NCBI GenBank assembly: GCA_916048115.1
Contig: CAJZGQ010000015.1
Coordinates: forward strand, 1 to 15,330
Length of the DNA: 15,330 nucleotides
Direction: 5' to 3'
From: an uncultured Streptococcus sp.
GTDB lineage: Bacteria > Bacillota > Bacilli > Lactobacillales > Streptococcaceae
Shown here: positions 15,296 to 15,330 of the stretch, piece by piece
Numbering within the stretch: position 1 is the stretch's first letter
Layout: every line of letters begins with the position of its first letter
The notes under the pieces: model-generated
Seen by the model: the letters and a program-made list of their open reading frames with translations, nothing else
Database searches by the model: none
Told to the model about the DNA's origin: nothing
Made by a program: the position numbers and the translations under genes

Positions 15296-15330
15296 ATTTC
15301 CTTTCCATATTTCAACCGGAAATTGCGCAG
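15292..15330 (-). CDS. C-terminal end of an upstream gene (partial), possibly ccrZ/ytmP-like
   Basis: The reading frame entering from the right edge codes for [12 protein letters not shown] and stops at TGA (15294–15292), overlapping the trmB ATG as ATGA. Such an overlap is typical of coupled genes, which supports a real coding end. In streptococci the gene before trmB is commonly ccrZ, a choline-kinase-like cell-cycle regulator. The identity here rests on that gene order alone, because twelve residues are too few to recognise. Confidence 0.5.
   Translation of the reverse strand: MRNFRLKYGKEI

Noticed and set aside
1..15330. Search for CRISPR arrays, insertion sequences, BOX/RUP-type repeats, tRNA genes, toxin–antitoxin or phage genes
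   Set aside because: No regular spacer–repeat array, transposase motif, terminal inverted repeats, tRNA cloverleaf or phage-like gene was seen; the gene order and base use look like core chromosome throughout.

Overview
The window comes from a low-GC Gram-positive coccus, almost certainly a viridans-type Streptococcus. The evidence is the gene order trmB–rimP–nusA–ylxR–ylxQ–infB–rbfA, the streptococcal form of the NusA KH1 region and of YlxR, a YSIRK-type signal peptide on a giant surface subtilase, and AT-rich sequence with strong TATAAT promoters and short U-tailed terminators. The species cannot be fixed by reading alone. Every supported gene lies on the minus strand, so transcription runs from high to low coordinates.

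Right part (15330 to 9101): the last codons of an upstream gene (possibly ccrZ) overlap trmB (tRNA m7G46 methyltransferase). A strong promoter in the trmB–rimP gap then drives the transcription/translation operon: rimP (30S maturation), nusA (elongation/termination factor), ylxR, ylxQ (L7Ae-like), infB (IF2) and rbfA (30S maturation). A terminator touching the rbfA stop codon ends it. A terminator-like hairpin lies inside the operon between infB and rbfA, and a hairpin lies in the rimP leader. Several starts are non-ATG (GTG or a near-cognate codon for rimP, TTG for ylxQ and infB).

Middle part (9030 to 5660): three separately terminated units. The first is a Na+/phosphate cotransporter with a PhoU-like tail. 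The second is nagA (GlcNAc-6-phosphate deacetylase), whose promoter carries a near-consensus cre box over the -10 and a GntR/NagR-type (dre) palindrome beside the -35, so it reads as both carbon-repressed and amino-sugar-induced. The third is a bicistronic unit of a 72-residue membrane protein and an aldo/keto reductase coupled by an ATGA overlap.

Left part (4820 to 1): a 1473-residue secreted S8 serine protease with a YSIRK signal, PA insert, Fn3-like domains and three C-terminal FIVAR-type repeats. It has no LPXTG motif and ends in a short basic tail. Upstream of its promoter are a 20-bp perfect palindrome and an overlapping WalR/VicR-type direct repeat. Past its terminator another strong promoter points out of the window, and the start of its transcript resembles the beginning of a T-box leader.

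No mobile element, CRISPR array, tRNA or rRNA gene, or obviously new multi-gene system was found. The points of most interest are regulatory, plus the unusual architecture of the protease. No stretch of more than 300 bases lacks a gene; the longest gap (4555–4823) holds the protease promoter region and the aldo/keto reductase terminator.
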